From Hyphomicrobiales bacterium (GTDB taxonomy: Bacteria; Pseudomonadota; Alphaproteobacteria; Rhizobiales; Rhizobiaceae), in contig UBJO01000017.1 in NCBI GenBank assembly GCA_900465665.1, positions 1 through 64,000 of the forward strand: DNA of 64,000 bases, written 5' to 3'. The notes under the pieces are model-generated. The model did not search any database. It was not told the origin of the DNA and saw only the letters and a list, made by a program, of their open reading frames with translations. Shown piece after piece: positions 1 to 8,397 of this stretch; positions within the stretch are counted from its first letter, which is position 1; each line of letters starts with the position of its first letter. Both the position numbers and the translations under genes were made by a program.

Positions 1-1616
1 GCAGGGCAGAGGGGGGCACCCCATCCACCAGCGCAACCTTTGACCCTCTCGACTGCGACATGGCTGCTGAATGGACCGGCCCACGCCCCGATATCCTCGC
101 GGACGTCTCGTCCGATCCGTGGCGCACCCAAGGCGACACCGTCGAGCGTATCGAACTGCTGGCCGCCAAATTCGTGTCCGGCGAACTTTCAGTCCCAACC
201 CTCTGGTCCCAAACCAGAGCCGTCCTCCACGAGATCGAAACCCGCCTCAAGCCTGCCATCCTCGCCTGCGGCGACGCCGAGATCGAAGGGCTGCTGCGTG
301 GCCTCGATGGCCGCTTCGTCGCCCCCGGCCCCTCGGGCGCACCGACGCGCGGGCGGCCGGATGTGTTGCCGACGGGGCGGAATTTTTACTCCGTAGACAG
401 CCGCGCGGTGCCGACGCCGGCGGCCTATGAGTTGGGCAAGAAGTCGGCCGAGCTTCTGGTCCGCCGTTATGTGCAGGATCACGGCGAATGGCCGGTGTCC
501 TTCGGGTTGACGGCCTGGGGGACGTCGAACATGCGCACCGGCGGCGACGATATTGCCCAGGCGCTGGCACTGATCGGCGTGAAGCCGGTCTGGGATATGA
601 CATCACGGCGGGTGACCGGTTACGAGATCATTCCGCCGGCGATGCTCAGAAGGCCGCGCGTCGATGTGACGTTGCGCATCTCCGGCTTTTTCCGCGATGC
701 CTTTCCGGAGCAGATCGCGCTGTTCGACAAAGCGATCCGGGCTGTCGGGGCTCTGGATGAGGATGCTGACGATAATCCGATCGCGGCGCGGATGCGGGGC
801 GAGGCGGCGCGGCTTGAAGAGGCTGGGCTAGATGCGGCGCAGGCGAAGAGGCGGGCAGGGTATCGGATTTTCGGGTCGAAGCCTGGGGCTTACGGCGCCG
901 GGCTGCAGTCGCTGATCGACGAGAAGGGCTGGGAGCGGCGTGCCGATCTGGCGGAGGCCTATCTGGTCTGGGGCAGCTACGCCTATGGCGCCGGCGAAGA
1001 GGGCCGGGCCGAGCGCGGTGTCTTCGAGGAGCGGCTTCGCTCCATCCAGGCTGTTGTGCAGAACCAGGACAACCGCGAACACGACCTGCTCGACAGCGAC
1101 GACTACTACCAGTTCGAAGGCGGCATGGCGGCGGCGGCGGAAACGCTCGGCGGCAGCAGGCCGTCGATCTATCACAATGATCACTCCATGCCGGAGAAGC
1201 CGGTCATCCGCTCGCTGGAAGAGGAGATCGCTCGCGTGGTGCGCGGTCGTGTCGTGAATCCGAAGTGGATCGATGGCGTGATGCGCCATGGCTACAAGGG
1301 CGCTTTCGAGATCGCCGCGACCGTCGATTATCTCTTCGCATTTGCTGCGACCACAGGGGCTGTCGGCAACCATCATTTCGAGGCGGTCTACCAGGCCTTC
1401 GTCGTCGATCAGCGCGTGCGCGATTTCATGATCGAGAAGAATCCGCACGCTTACGACGAGATGAGAGAGCGGCTGTTGGAGGCGATCGAGCGACGGCTCT
1501 GGACGCCGCGCAGCAATTCGGCGCAGTTCGATCTTGCTGCCACAGACCATACACACGACAGATCAGGCGGTGCCGACACCGCCGACCGATTGAAGATTGC
1601 ATCCGGGGAAGTTTGA
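1..1616 (+). CDS. cobN: Aerobic cobaltochelatase large subunit CobN, C-terminal part (5' end outside window)
   Basis: CobN is the large subunit of the ATP-dependent CobNST chelatase, which inserts cobalt into hydrogenobyrinic acid a,c-diamide in the cytoplasm. The frame is open from the first bases of the window with no stop, so the ATG at 60 is internal and not the start. About 538 of the roughly 1,270 residues usual for CobN are present. The stretch just before that ATG (TSATFDPLDCD) and the following EWTGPRP, GRNFYSVDSRAVPTPAAY and WGTSNMRTGGDDIAQAL segments are typical of the CobN/BchH C-terminal half. The conserved VNPKWIDGVMRHGYKGAFE motif lies near the end. It ends 1 bp before the cobO ATG, so the two are probably cotranscribed. 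Identification is firm; only the N-terminal part is missing. Confidence 0.95.
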   Translation, partial: RAEGGTPSTSATFDPLDCDMAAEWTGPRPDILADVSSDPWRTQGDTVERIELLAAKFVSGELSVPTLWSQTRAVLHEIETRLKPAILACGDAEIEGLLRGLDGRFVAPGPSGAPTRGRPDVLPTGRNFYSVDSRAVPTPAAYELGKKSAELLVRRYVQDHGEWPVSFGLTAWGTSNMRTGGDDIAQALALIGVKPVWDMTSRRVTGYEIIPPAMLRRPRVDVTLRISGFFRDAFPEQIALFDKAIRAVGALDEDADDNPIAARMRGEAARLEEAGLDAAQAKRRAGYRIFGSKPGAYGAGLQSLIDEKGWERRADLAEAYLVWGSYAYGAGEEGRAERGVFEERLRSIQAVVQNQDNREHDLLDSDDYYQFEGGMAAAAETLGGSRPSIYHNDHSMPEKPVIRSLEEEIARVVRGRVVNPKWIDGVMRHGYKGAFEIAATVDYLFAFAATTGAVGNHHFEAVYQAFVVDQRVRDFMIEKNPHAYDEMRERLLEAIERRLWTPRSNSAQFDLAATDHTHDRSGGADTADRLKIASGEV

Positions 1617-1617
1617 C

Positions 1618-2262
1618 ATGACTGAGGAAACCACCGAGACCACGACGGAGGCCACTGGCCACGACGATGCCCGCCACAGCGAGAAGATGGCCAAGAAGAA
1701 GGCCGCGCGCGACAAGATCATGGCGACGAAAACGGGCGAGAAGGGCCTGATCATCGTCCACACCGGCAAGGGCAAGGGCAAGTCGTCATCCGCCTTCGGG
1801 ATGATCTTCCGCCATATCGCGCATGGCAAGCCATCGGCCGTCGTGCAGTTCATCAAGGGTGCGATGTGGACGGGCGAGCGCGACCTTATCGAAAAGCATT
1901 TCTCCGATGTCTGCCAGTTCCACACGATGGGCGAGGGCTTCACCTGGGAAACGCAGGACCGCGCCCGCGACGTTGCGGCCGCGGGTGCTGCCTGGGAGAA
2001 GGCGAAGGAGCTGATCCGCGACGAGCGCAATTCCATGGTGTTGCTCGACGAGATCAACATTGCGCTGCGCTACGACTATATCGATATCAACGAGGTCGTG
2101 GAGTTCCTGAAAACGGAAAAGCCCTATATGACTCACGTCGTTCTCACCGGGCGCAATGCCAAGGATGAGCTGATCGAAATTGCCGATCTGGTGACGGAGA
2201 TGGAGCTGATCAAGCATCCATTCCGCTCGGGCATCAAGGGGCAGGCGGGCGTGGAGTTCTGA
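1618..2262 (+). CDS. cobO: Corrinoid adenosyltransferase CobO (BtuR/CobA family)
   Basis: This enzyme transfers the 5'-deoxyadenosyl group of ATP to the cobalt of cob(I)yrinic acid a,c-diamide. The protein has 214 residues, the usual length. It has a P-loop HTGKGKGKSSSAFG near residue 48, then VVQFIKGAMWTGE, a Walker-B-like MVLLDEINIALRY and the C-terminal KHPFRSGIKGQAGVEF block diagnostic of BtuR-type enzymes. An upstream in-frame ATG exists at 1597, but the GGGGAAG ribosome-binding site at about 1606-1612 fits the ATG at 1618. The first 30 residues are a charged, threonine-rich tail common in rhizobial CobO. It lies directly behind cobN and overlaps the next gene by one base. Confidence 0.95.
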   Translation: MTEETTETTTEATGHDDARHSEKMAKKKAARDKIMATKTGEKGLIIVHTGKGKGKSSSAFGMIFRHIAHGKPSAVVQFIKGAMWTGERDLIEKHFSDVCQFHTMGEGFTWETQDRARDVAAAGAAWEKAKELIRDERNSMVLLDEINIALRYDYIDINEVVEFLKTEKPYMTHVVLTGRNAKDELIEIADLVTEMELIKHPFRSGIKGQAGVEF

Positions 2263-2687
2263 TGACGCAGAGTTGGGTTTTCTGGGCGGTCTTGTCCGCC
2301 TCTTTCGCGGCGCTGACGGCGATCTTCGCGAAGATCGGCGTCGCCGGTGTCAATTCGGATTTCGCGACGCTGATCCGCACCGTCGTCATTCTTGTCATCA
2401 GCAGCGCCATCGTGCTGGCGAGCGGGCAGTGGCAGCCGTTCTCCAGCATCTCGTCGAAGACCTGGTTGTTTCTATGCCTTTCCGGCGCTGCGACGGGCGC
2501 GTCTTGGCTTGCCTATTTCCGCGCCTTGAAGATCGGCGATGCGGCGCGCGTCGCGCCGATCGACAAGCTGTCGATTGTTCTCGTCGCCATCTTCGGCGTC
2601 GTCTTTCTCGGCGAGAAGCTGAACATGATGAACTGGCTCGGCGTCAGCTTGATCGCCGCAGGAGCGTTGCTTCTCGCGCTGTTCTGA
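2262..2687 (+). CDS. Half-size EamA/DMT-family membrane transporter
   Basis: A 141-residue integral membrane protein with a single EamA-type domain of about five hydrophobic segments. It ends in the motif GEKLNMMNWLGVSLIAAGALLLAL, which closes each EamA repeat. Most DMT exporters carry two such repeats (about 300 aa), so this short form would have to act as a dimer. The start codon overlaps the cobO stop (TGATG), which indicates translational coupling with the cobalamin operon. The substrate cannot be read from the sequence. A role in metal or corrinoid precursor traffic is only suggested by position. Confidence 0.8.
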   Translation: MTQSWVFWAVLSASFAALTAIFAKIGVAGVNSDFATLIRTVVILVISSAIVLASGQWQPFSSISSKTWLFLCLSGAATGASWLAYFRALKIGDAARVAPIDKLSIVLVAIFGVVFLGEKLNMMNWLGVSLIAAGALLLALF

Positions 2688-2690
2688 GGT

Positions 2691-3476
2691 TCAGAGCCCC
2701 AGCCAGACGCGCAGCGGATTGGCGGGGTCGGACAAGAGCTTGATCGTGAACGCGATGCAGACGATGACGAGCAGAGGCTTGATCAGCTTGGCGCCGATGC
2801 GCATGGCGAGCCGCGAACCGAGCTGGGCGCCAAGAAACTGGCAGACGCCCATCATCAGGCCGATCTTCCAGAGGATGGCACCGAAGGACACGAAGATCGC
2901 GAGCGCGCCGACGTTCGAGCCGAAGTTCAATAGCTTGGTGTGGGCCGTCGCCTTCAGCATGCCGAAGCCAGCCAGCGACACGAAGCCGAGCATGAGGAAT
3001 GAACCGGTGCCGGGGCCGAAGACGCCGTCGTAAAAGCCGATGGCCGGCACCAGCGTGAGACCGAAGGCGAAGGGTGTGATGCGGCGGTGCTTGTCGACAT
3101 CGCCAAGATTCGGCTTCAGAGCAAAGTAGAGCGCGATCGCGATCAGGAGCACCGGCATGATTGCCCTCAGCACATCGCCCGGCACGATCGTTGCAAGTGC
3201 CGCGCCGAGTGCACCACCCATGACCGCCATCAACGCCATCGGTAGCTGATCGCGCAGGTTCACGTGGCCCTTGCGGGCGTAGGCGATGGTGGCCGATGCC
3301 GCGCCGCATACCGATTGCACCTTGTTGGTACCCAGCGTCTGGAGTGGCGGGATGCCCGCTATCAGCATGGCCGGAACGGTGATCAGGCCGCCGCCGCCGG
3401 CAATCGCATCGACGAAACCGGCAAAGAAGGCTGCGAGAGCAAGGAGAAAGAGCAGGTGGGGGGCAAGATCGGACAA
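2691..3476 (-). CDS. TSUP (TauE/SafE, DUF81) family membrane transporter
   Basis: A polytopic inner-membrane protein of the TSUP family, whose members move sulfite, sulfonates or other small anions. The N-terminal AGFVDAIAGGGGLITVPAML and the LGTNKVQSVCGAASATIAY motif that follows are family hallmarks. A second half-repeat begins near GFYDGVFGPGTGSFLMLGF. The frame is open to an ATG at 3566, but that start would overlap cobE and gives an N-terminus unlike the family. A TTG at 3476 (LSDLAPH...) preceded by AGG at 7 nt spacing gives the expected 261 residues, so I chose it with moderate certainty. The gene is convergent with the EamA gene and divergent from cobE. TSUP genes often sit in rhizobial cob clusters; whether it imports cobalt or precursors is unknown. 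Confidence 0.85.
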   Translation of the reverse strand: MSDLAPHLLFLLALAAFFAGFVDAIAGGGGLITVPAMLIAGIPPLQTLGTNKVQSVCGAASATIAYARKGHVNLRDQLPMALMAVMGGALGAALATIVPGDVLRAIMPVLLIAIALYFALKPNLGDVDKHRRITPFAFGLTLVPAIGFYDGVFGPGTGSFLMLGFVSLAGFGMLKATAHTKLLNFGSNVGALAIFVSFGAILWKIGLMMGVCQFLGAQLGSRLAMRIGAKLIKPLLVIVCIAFTIKLLSDPANPLRVWLGL

Positions 3477-3582
3477 AGGGAAACCTGTGGGAATGCTAAT
3501 GCACTGTGTCGGCGCGCTTGTTGCATTTACGGGCTGAGGCTGCAATGGCTTGCGTGACACAGGCAACCGGCATTTCGTTGAT

Positions 3583-4002
3583 ATGACCGCACTCTCCTTC
3601 GATACGACCCGCCGCTACGTGCTCGGCCTCGGCTGCGAGCGCGCGACATCGCCCGACGAAGTCATGGCGTTGGTCGCTTCGGCTCTGGAGTTGGCGGGAG
3701 TCGCGCCCGATCAGGTGGCCGGGCTGGCGTCGATCGATTCCCGTCGCGGCGAGCCGGCGATGGCGTTGGTTGCCGCGCGCCTTGCGGTTCCCTCGGTGTT
3801 CTTCGATGCCGAAACGCTCGAGCGGGAGACGCCGAGGATCAAGAACCCTTCCGATGTCGTCTTTGCGCGGGTGGGCTGCCATGGGGTTGCGGAATCCGCG
3901 GCACTTGCGGCGATCGGCCCCCATGCCGAGCTTGTGCTGCCGAAAATCAAATCAGCGCATGCGACGGCCGCGATCGCACGCGCCCTGTTGCGGAAAGAAT
4001 AG
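3583..4002 (+). CDS. cobE: CobE / CbiG C-terminal-like cobalamin biosynthesis protein
   Basis: A 139-residue soluble protein of the CobE/CbiG_C family. CobE is required in the aerobic corrin pathway around the ring-contraction/methylation steps, but its exact reaction is not settled. Family features are the N-terminal GLGCERATSPDEV, the ASIDSRRGEPAM stretch and the C-terminal VLPKIKSAHATAAIARAL. An ATG at 3550 is also in frame. The ATG at 3583 (MTALSF) matches the usual length and leaves room for the divergent TSUP gene, though neither start has a strong Shine-Dalgarno sequence. It lies about 90 bp before the nucleoside hydrolase. Confidence 0.88.
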   Translation: MTALSFDTTRRYVLGLGCERATSPDEVMALVASALELAGVAPDQVAGLASIDSRRGEPAMALVAARLAVPSVFFDAETLERETPRIKNPSDVVFARVGCHGVAESAALAAIGPHAELVLPKIKSAHATAAIARALLRKE

Positions 4003-4091
4003 CGCTCGCTATGGTGACCGCCGATGCAGCCGCAGCGGTTCTGTCGTGCGGCTGCCAATAGATGACATGAAAACATGCAAGAGGGACGATT

Positions 4092-5042
4092 ATGCATAAG
4101 GTGATTTACGATACGGATCCGGGTGTTGACGATGCGATGGCGCTGCTTTTCCTGCACCGTCATGCCGACATCGATCTGATCGGCATCACGACCGTGTTCG
4201 GTAACGCCTCGATCGAGACGACGACGCGCAATGCGCTGTTCCTCAAGCGCGAATGGAGCATTCCGGCACCCGTCGCCAAGGGCGCGAGTGTGACGATCGA
4301 TCCGTCGCGCAAGGAAGGCGCCTGGCCGACCTTCGTGCATGGCGATGACGGGCTCGGCAACATCAACGTTCCCGAGGTGGTCGACGTGCCGCTCGATCCG
4401 CGTCCGGCCTACAAGTTCATCATCGACACCGTGCGCGCCAATCCGGGTGAGGTGACGCTGGTCGCCGTCGGGCGCATGACCAACCTTGCGCTGGCGCTGA
4501 AGGAAGATCCTGAGATTGCCGGGCTTGTGAAGCAGGTCGTCATCATGGGCGGCGACTTCTATGTGCCTGGTAACGTGACACCTGTGGCCGAAGCCAATAT
4601 CCATGGCGACCCCGAGGCCGCCGATATCGTTTTGACCGCGCCGTGGCAGGTTGTCGTCATCGGTCTCGATGTCACCGCCATCACCACGATGAGCCGTGGC
4701 TATCTCGGCGAGATGGCTGCCAAGGGCGACAAGGCCGTGCAGCTGCTCGACAAGCTCTCGCAGTTCTACATCGATTTCTACAAGCATGCCGTCGATGACG
4801 GGATGATGGTGCATGACAGCTGCGCCTGCGTCTATGTCGTGGCGCCGGAGCTGTTCACCACGATCTCGGGCGCGATGCGGGTCGTGTGCGGTGGCATCGC
4901 CGATGGCCAGACGATCATCAAGCAGGACGGCCGTCGTTTCCCGCCGGGCGATTGGGACGGCCTGCCGAGCCAGATCGCCTGCACCGGTATTCAGTCGCAA
5001 GAGGTCATCGACCTGATCCGCGACACGTTGCTCAACGCTTAG
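4092..5042 (+). CDS. Inosine-uridine preferring nucleoside hydrolase (IunH family)
   Basis: Predicted to cleave the N-glycosidic bond of ribonucleosides to a free base and ribose. The N-terminus carries the calcium-binding DxDxxxDD motif (Asp7, Asp9, Asp13, Asp14) in DTDPGVDDAMALL. A VVIMGGDF block follows, and near the C-terminus HDSCA provides the conserved His-Asp pair (HDxxA). The 316 residues match the family norm. An AAGAGGGAC sequence precedes the ATG. It sits between cobE and cobA although it is not a known cobalamin enzyme, so it may be a purine/pyrimidine salvage gene. A role in alpha-ribazole or base supply is only inference from position. Confidence 0.93.
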   Translation: MHKVIYDTDPGVDDAMALLFLHRHADIDLIGITTVFGNASIETTTRNALFLKREWSIPAPVAKGASVTIDPSRKEGAWPTFVHGDDGLGNINVPEVVDVPLDPRPAYKFIIDTVRANPGEVTLVAVGRMTNLALALKEDPEIAGLVKQVVIMGGDFYVPGNVTPVAEANIHGDPEAADIVLTAPWQVVVIGLDVTAITTMSRGYLGEMAAKGDKAVQLLDKLSQFYIDFYKHAVDDGMMVHDSCACVYVVAPELFTTISGAMRVVCGGIADGQTIIKQDGRRFPPGDWDGLPSQIACTGIQSQEVIDLIRDTLLNA

Positions 5043-5064
5043 TCGGCAATCGTCATCAGTATTT

Positions 5065-5106
5065 CGGCGCAAGCGCATTGGCGAATCCATTCAGCCGCTT
5101 GCGCCG
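5065..5106 (+). terminator. Perfect 11-bp inverted repeat after nucleoside hydrolase gene
   Basis: CGGCGCAAGCG at 5065-5075 is repeated inverted as CGCTTGCGCCG at 5096-5106, with a 20-nt loop. It begins 23 bp after the hydrolase stop. No U-tract follows, so it could be a Rho-independent-like terminator, an mRNA-stabilising hairpin or a repeat remnant. A second small hairpin, CGCCGC-gttt-GCGGCG, lies at 5169-5184 just before cobA. No cobalamin-riboswitch B12-box was seen in the 5043-5219 gap. Confidence 0.5.
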
Positions 5107-5219
5107 ATATCTTCATAATCTGAGTCCGCTTGGCGGGCTGTAATCGGCGTGATCGTGTCGTGCATCTTCGCCGCGTTTGCGGCGTTGACGTCGTCGGCCG
5201 CCGGGCATAGATCATCGTC

Positions 5220-6062
5220 ATGATCGAAACGGTACTTTCTCACCTCCCGGCGATGGACCCCGGCAGTGTCTGGCTCGTGGGCGCGGGGCCCGGCGACCCG
5301 GGCCTTTTGACGCTGCTTGCGGTCAAGGGGCTGATGGAAGCCGATGTCATCGTGCATGATGCATTGGTCGATGCCGAATGCCTGAAGCTGGCGCGGCCGG
5401 GCGCCGTTCTCGAATATGCCGGCAAGCGCGGCGGCAAGCCTTCCGCCAAACAGCGCGACATTTCGCTTCGCCTCGTCGAACTCGCGCAGGCGGGTAATCG
5501 CGTTCTGAGGCTTAAGGGTGGCGATCCCTTCGTCTTCGGTCGTGGCGGCGAAGAGGCGCTGACGCTGGTCGAATATAACGTCCCGTTTCGCATCGTGCCG
5601 GGGATATCGGCGGGGATCGGCGGGCTTGCCTATGCGGGTATCCCCGTGACCCACCGCGACATCAATCATGCGGTGACGTTTTTGACCGGCCACAATTCAT
5701 CGGGGCTGGTGCCGGACGCGATAAACTGGGATGCTATAGGCAAGGGCTCGCCCGTCATCGTCATGTATATGGCGATGAAGCATATTGCCGAGATCAGTGC
5801 CAACCTGATTGCCGCGGGGCGCTCGCGCAACGAGCCGGTCGCCTTCGTCTGTAACGCGTCGACGAGCGCGCAACAGGTGCTGGAAACAACGCTCGGCGAG
5901 GCACCGGCCGCGGCGCTGACATCGGGTATCGAGCCGCCGGCGATCGTGGTGGTCGGCGAGGTTGTGCGGTTGCGTGGTTCTCTCGATTGGCTGGGTGCGC
6001 TGGCCGGACGACGGTTGCATCCCGATCCGTTCCGGAGGTCCGGCAGTAAGGAGACGGCATGA
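5220..6062 (+). CDS. cobA: Uroporphyrinogen-III C-methyltransferase (SUMT, CobA)
   Basis: Adds two SAM-derived methyl groups at C-2 and C-7 of uroporphyrinogen III to give precorrin-2, the entry point to the corrin ring. The 280-residue protein has the tetrapyrrole-methylase signature VGAGPGDPGLLT near residue 20, RLKGGDPFVFGRGGEE near residue 95, the GIPVTHRD loop and VIVMYMAMKH. The first residues (MIETVLSHLPAMDPGSVW) match the N-terminus I expect for rhizobial CobA, which supports the ATG at 5220 despite a weak ribosome-binding site. Its stop overlaps the cobB start (ATGA), so cobA-cobB-cobC-cobD form a tightly coupled run. Confidence 0.95.
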   Translation: MIETVLSHLPAMDPGSVWLVGAGPGDPGLLTLLAVKGLMEADVIVHDALVDAECLKLARPGAVLEYAGKRGGKPSAKQRDISLRLVELAQAGNRVLRLKGGDPFVFGRGGEEALTLVEYNVPFRIVPGISAGIGGLAYAGIPVTHRDINHAVTFLTGHNSSGLVPDAINWDAIGKGSPVIVMYMAMKHIAEISANLIAAGRSRNEPVAFVCNASTSAQQVLETTLGEAPAAALTSGIEPPAIVVVGEVVRLRGSLDWLGALAGRRLHPDPFRRSGSKETA

Positions 6063-7399
6063 GTGGTCTGTTGATTGCAGCCCCGTCCTCCGGGTCGGGA
6101 AAGACGACGGTGACGCTTGGGCTCCTCAGGGCGCTTCGCAAGCGCGGGGTGGAGGTCGCGCCTGGCAAGGCGGGGCCTGACTATATCGATCCTGCCTTTC
6201 ATGCTGCGGCAAGTGGCGTCGCCTGCCTCAATTTCGATCCCTGGGCGATGCGCCCCGAGCTGATCGCGGCGAACGCGACACTGCATCGCTCCGGCGACCG
6301 GCTGCTGGTCATCGAGGCGATGATGGGCCTGTTCGACGGGGCGGCCGACGGAAAGGGGACGGCGGCGGATCTGGCGGCGATGCTGGGGCTTTCGGTCGTT
6401 CTCGTGGTTGACGCTTCGCATATGTCGCAATCCGTCGCGGCCCTTGTGGCCGGCTTTGCCGGGTTCCGCGCCGATGTGCGGATCGCCGGCGTCATCCTCA
6501 ATAAGGTTGGCGGCGATCGGCATGAGATGATGCTGCGCCAGGCGCTCGAGGCTAGCCGCATGCCGGTGATCGCCGTCGTGCGCCGCGACGCCGAGATCGC
6601 GCTGCCGGAGCGGCATCTCGGTCTGGTGCAGGCTGGCGAGCATGAGGCGCTGGAGAAATTCGTCGAGCATGCGGCGCAGGCGGTCTCGCAGAACTGCAAC
6701 TTCGACTTCCTGATGCGTGTCGCAAGACAGGGTTTCGCACGGCCCTCGACCGCCAATATCGACCGCCTGCCGCCGCTCGGCAGCCGGATCGCCGTGGCGC
6801 GCGATATCGCCTTCGCCTTCTGCTATGAGCACATGCTGCTCGGCTGGCGGCGTCGTGGTGCCGATATCTCATTTTTCTCGCCGCTTGCCGACGAACAGCC
6901 GGACCGGACCGCCGACGCCATCTATCTTCCCGGCGGCTACCCCGAACTGCATGCCGGACGGATCGCGGCTGCTTCGACCTTTCGCGAGAGCATGCGCCAG
7001 GCGGCCGAAGGCGGGGTGCGGATTTATGGGGAGTGCGGCGGTTACATGGTTATGGGCGACGGGCTGGTTGACGCCAGTGGTGAGCGCCACGAAATGCTCG
7101 GTCTGCTGCCGCTGGTCACCAGCTATGAGGAGCGCAGGCGTCATCTCGGCTATCGCCGGGTCTATCCGATCAACGGCTCGTTCTTCACGCAACCGATGAC
7201 GGCGCACGAGTTTCATTATTCGTCGGTGGTTTCGGAAGGCGAGGCGGACCGGCTTTTCAAGGTGACCGACGCATTGAACAACGATCTCGGCACGGCCGGC
7301 CTGCAGCGCTGGCAGGTGGCCGGGTCCTATATGCATCTCATCGATGTGGCAGCGCAGATGAGCGGACCGGCGGGTAGCGCGGGCGGACCGGCACGATGA
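6059..7399 (+). CDS. cobB: Hydrogenobyrinic/cobyrinic acid a,c-diamide synthase CobB
   Basis: A glutamine-dependent amidotransferase that amidates the a and c carboxylates of the corrin ring using ATP. It has two domains. The N-terminal dethiobiotin-synthetase-like domain has the P-loop IAAPSSGSGKTTVTLGLLRAL, followed by APGKAGPDYIDPAFH. The C-terminal type-1 glutamine amidotransferase domain has the nucleophile elbow IYGECGGYMVMG around residue 325 and a late MTAHEFHYS with the conserved His. The 446 residues are about normal. It overlaps cobA and cobC by 4 bp at each end (ATGA junctions). Confidence 0.95.
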   Translation: MSGLLIAAPSSGSGKTTVTLGLLRALRKRGVEVAPGKAGPDYIDPAFHAAASGVACLNFDPWAMRPELIAANATLHRSGDRLLVIEAMMGLFDGAADGKGTAADLAAMLGLSVVLVVDASHMSQSVAALVAGFAGFRADVRIAGVILNKVGGDRHEMMLRQALEASRMPVIAVVRRDAEIALPERHLGLVQAGEHEALEKFVEHAAQAVSQNCNFDFLMRVARQGFARPSTANIDRLPPLGSRIAVARDIAFAFCYEHMLLGWRRRGADISFFSPLADEQPDRTADAIYLPGGYPELHAGRIAAASTFRESMRQAAEGGVRIYGECGGYMVMGDGLVDASGERHEMLGLLPLVTSYEERRRHLGYRRVYPINGSFFTQPMTAHEFHYSSVVSEGEADRLFKVTDALNNDLGTAGLQRWQVAGSYMHLIDVAAQMSGPAGSAGGPAR

Positions 7400-8397
7400 A
7401 TGCCCCGATCATCCATGGCGGCGGCATAACGGCTGCCGCAGCCCTTTATGGCGGCAAGCCTGAGGATTGGCTCGACCTGTCCACCGGGATCAGCCCGTTT
7501 CCGGCCGTCCTGCCGGAGATCCCCATGCGCGCCTGGCACCGGCTGCCGGATCAGCATCTCGTCCACGAGGCGCGCGAGGCGGCGCGGGAATATTATGGGA
7601 GCGGCGTCAGCCTGCCGTTGCCGGTGCCCGGCACCCAATCCGTCATTCAGCTTCTGCCGCGCTTGATTGCGGCGGGTGGGTGCGTCGCGGTTCTCGGGCC
7701 GACTTATGGTGAATATGAGCGGGCATTCGTGATGGCGGGTGTCCCTGTCGATCGGCTTGATGGGATCTACGAGATCGGTGACCATCACGCGCTTGTCGTC
7801 ATCGTCAATCCCAACAATCCCGATGGCAGGATCTACCAGCCGGAGATGCTCCTTGATCTTGCACGCCGGTTGGCGGCGCGGGGAGGGATTCTCGTGGTCG
7901 ATGAGGCGTTCGGCGATACTGTGCCCGAGGCCAGCGTTGCTGGCGATGTCGTGGATCACGCCAATCTCATCGTCTTTCGCTCCTTCGGCAAATTCTTCGG
8001 TCTTGCCGGGCTGCGGCTTGGTTTCGTCATTGCGGCGCGGGAGCTTCTCGATCGCTTCGAGAGCCTGCTCGGCCCTTGGGCTGTCTCTGGCCCTGCACTG
8101 TCGATCGCCGCTTCCCTTCTGCGCACGGATACCGAGCCGCTGCGGCGCGCGATCGCTGAGCGTAGCGAGGCGATGCGCGACGTTCTGACCAAAGGCGGGC
8201 TTCGCATTCGCGGCGGCACCGCGCTTTTCTCGCTGGTCGAAGACGAGGCCGCGGATGCGTTGCAGGCACATCTGTGCGTGCACCACATTCTGGTCCGCAA
8301 GTTCGATTATGCCCCTTCCTGGCTGCGCTTCGGCGTGACCGCGGATACCACTGGCGACCTCAGGCTCGCCGATGCCCTGATGAGCTTCAATCGATGA
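7396..8397 (+). CDS. cobC: CobC, PLP-dependent threonine-phosphate decarboxylase-type enzyme
   Basis: A class-I/II fold PLP enzyme of the CobC/CobD (Salmonella nomenclature) family. It supplies or attaches the (R)-1-amino-2-propanol arm of the corrin nucleotide loop. Visible features are the N-terminal IIHGGGI and WLDLSTGISPFP, VIVNPNNPDGR, LVVDEAF, and the PLP-lysine motif FRSFGKFFGLAGLRLGF. The 333 residues are typical. It is translationally coupled to cobB and cobD through ATGA overlaps. The CobC name follows the aerobic-pathway (Pseudomonas denitrificans) convention. Confidence 0.93.
   Translation: MNAPIIHGGGITAAAALYGGKPEDWLDLSTGISPFPAVLPEIPMRAWHRLPDQHLVHEAREAAREYYGSGVSLPLPVPGTQSVIQLLPRLIAAGGCVAVLGPTYGEYERAFVMAGVPVDRLDGIYEIGDHHALVVIVNPNNPDGRIYQPEMLLDLARRLAARGGILVVDEAFGDTVPEASVAGDVVDHANLIVFRSFGKFFGLAGLRLGFVIAARELLDRFESLLGPWAVSGPALSIAASLLRTDTEPLRRAIAERSEAMRDVLTKGGLRIRGGTALFSLVEDEAADALQAHLCVHHILVRKFDYAPSWLRFGVTADTTGDLRLADALMSFNR

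Noticed and set aside
3477-3582. Possible cobalamin riboswitch between the TSUP gene and cobE
   Set aside because: The gap is too short for a full riboswitch and lacks the conserved box.
3711-5090. 459-codon minus-strand frame opposite cobE and the nucleoside hydrolase gene
   Set aside because: It is rich in His/Arg/Asp with no domain, a typical high-GC antisense shadow of two well-supported genes.
5043-5219. Possible cobalamin riboswitch upstream of cobA
   Set aside because: No B12-box-like conserved core was visible; only simple hairpins are present. A covariance-model scan would settle it.
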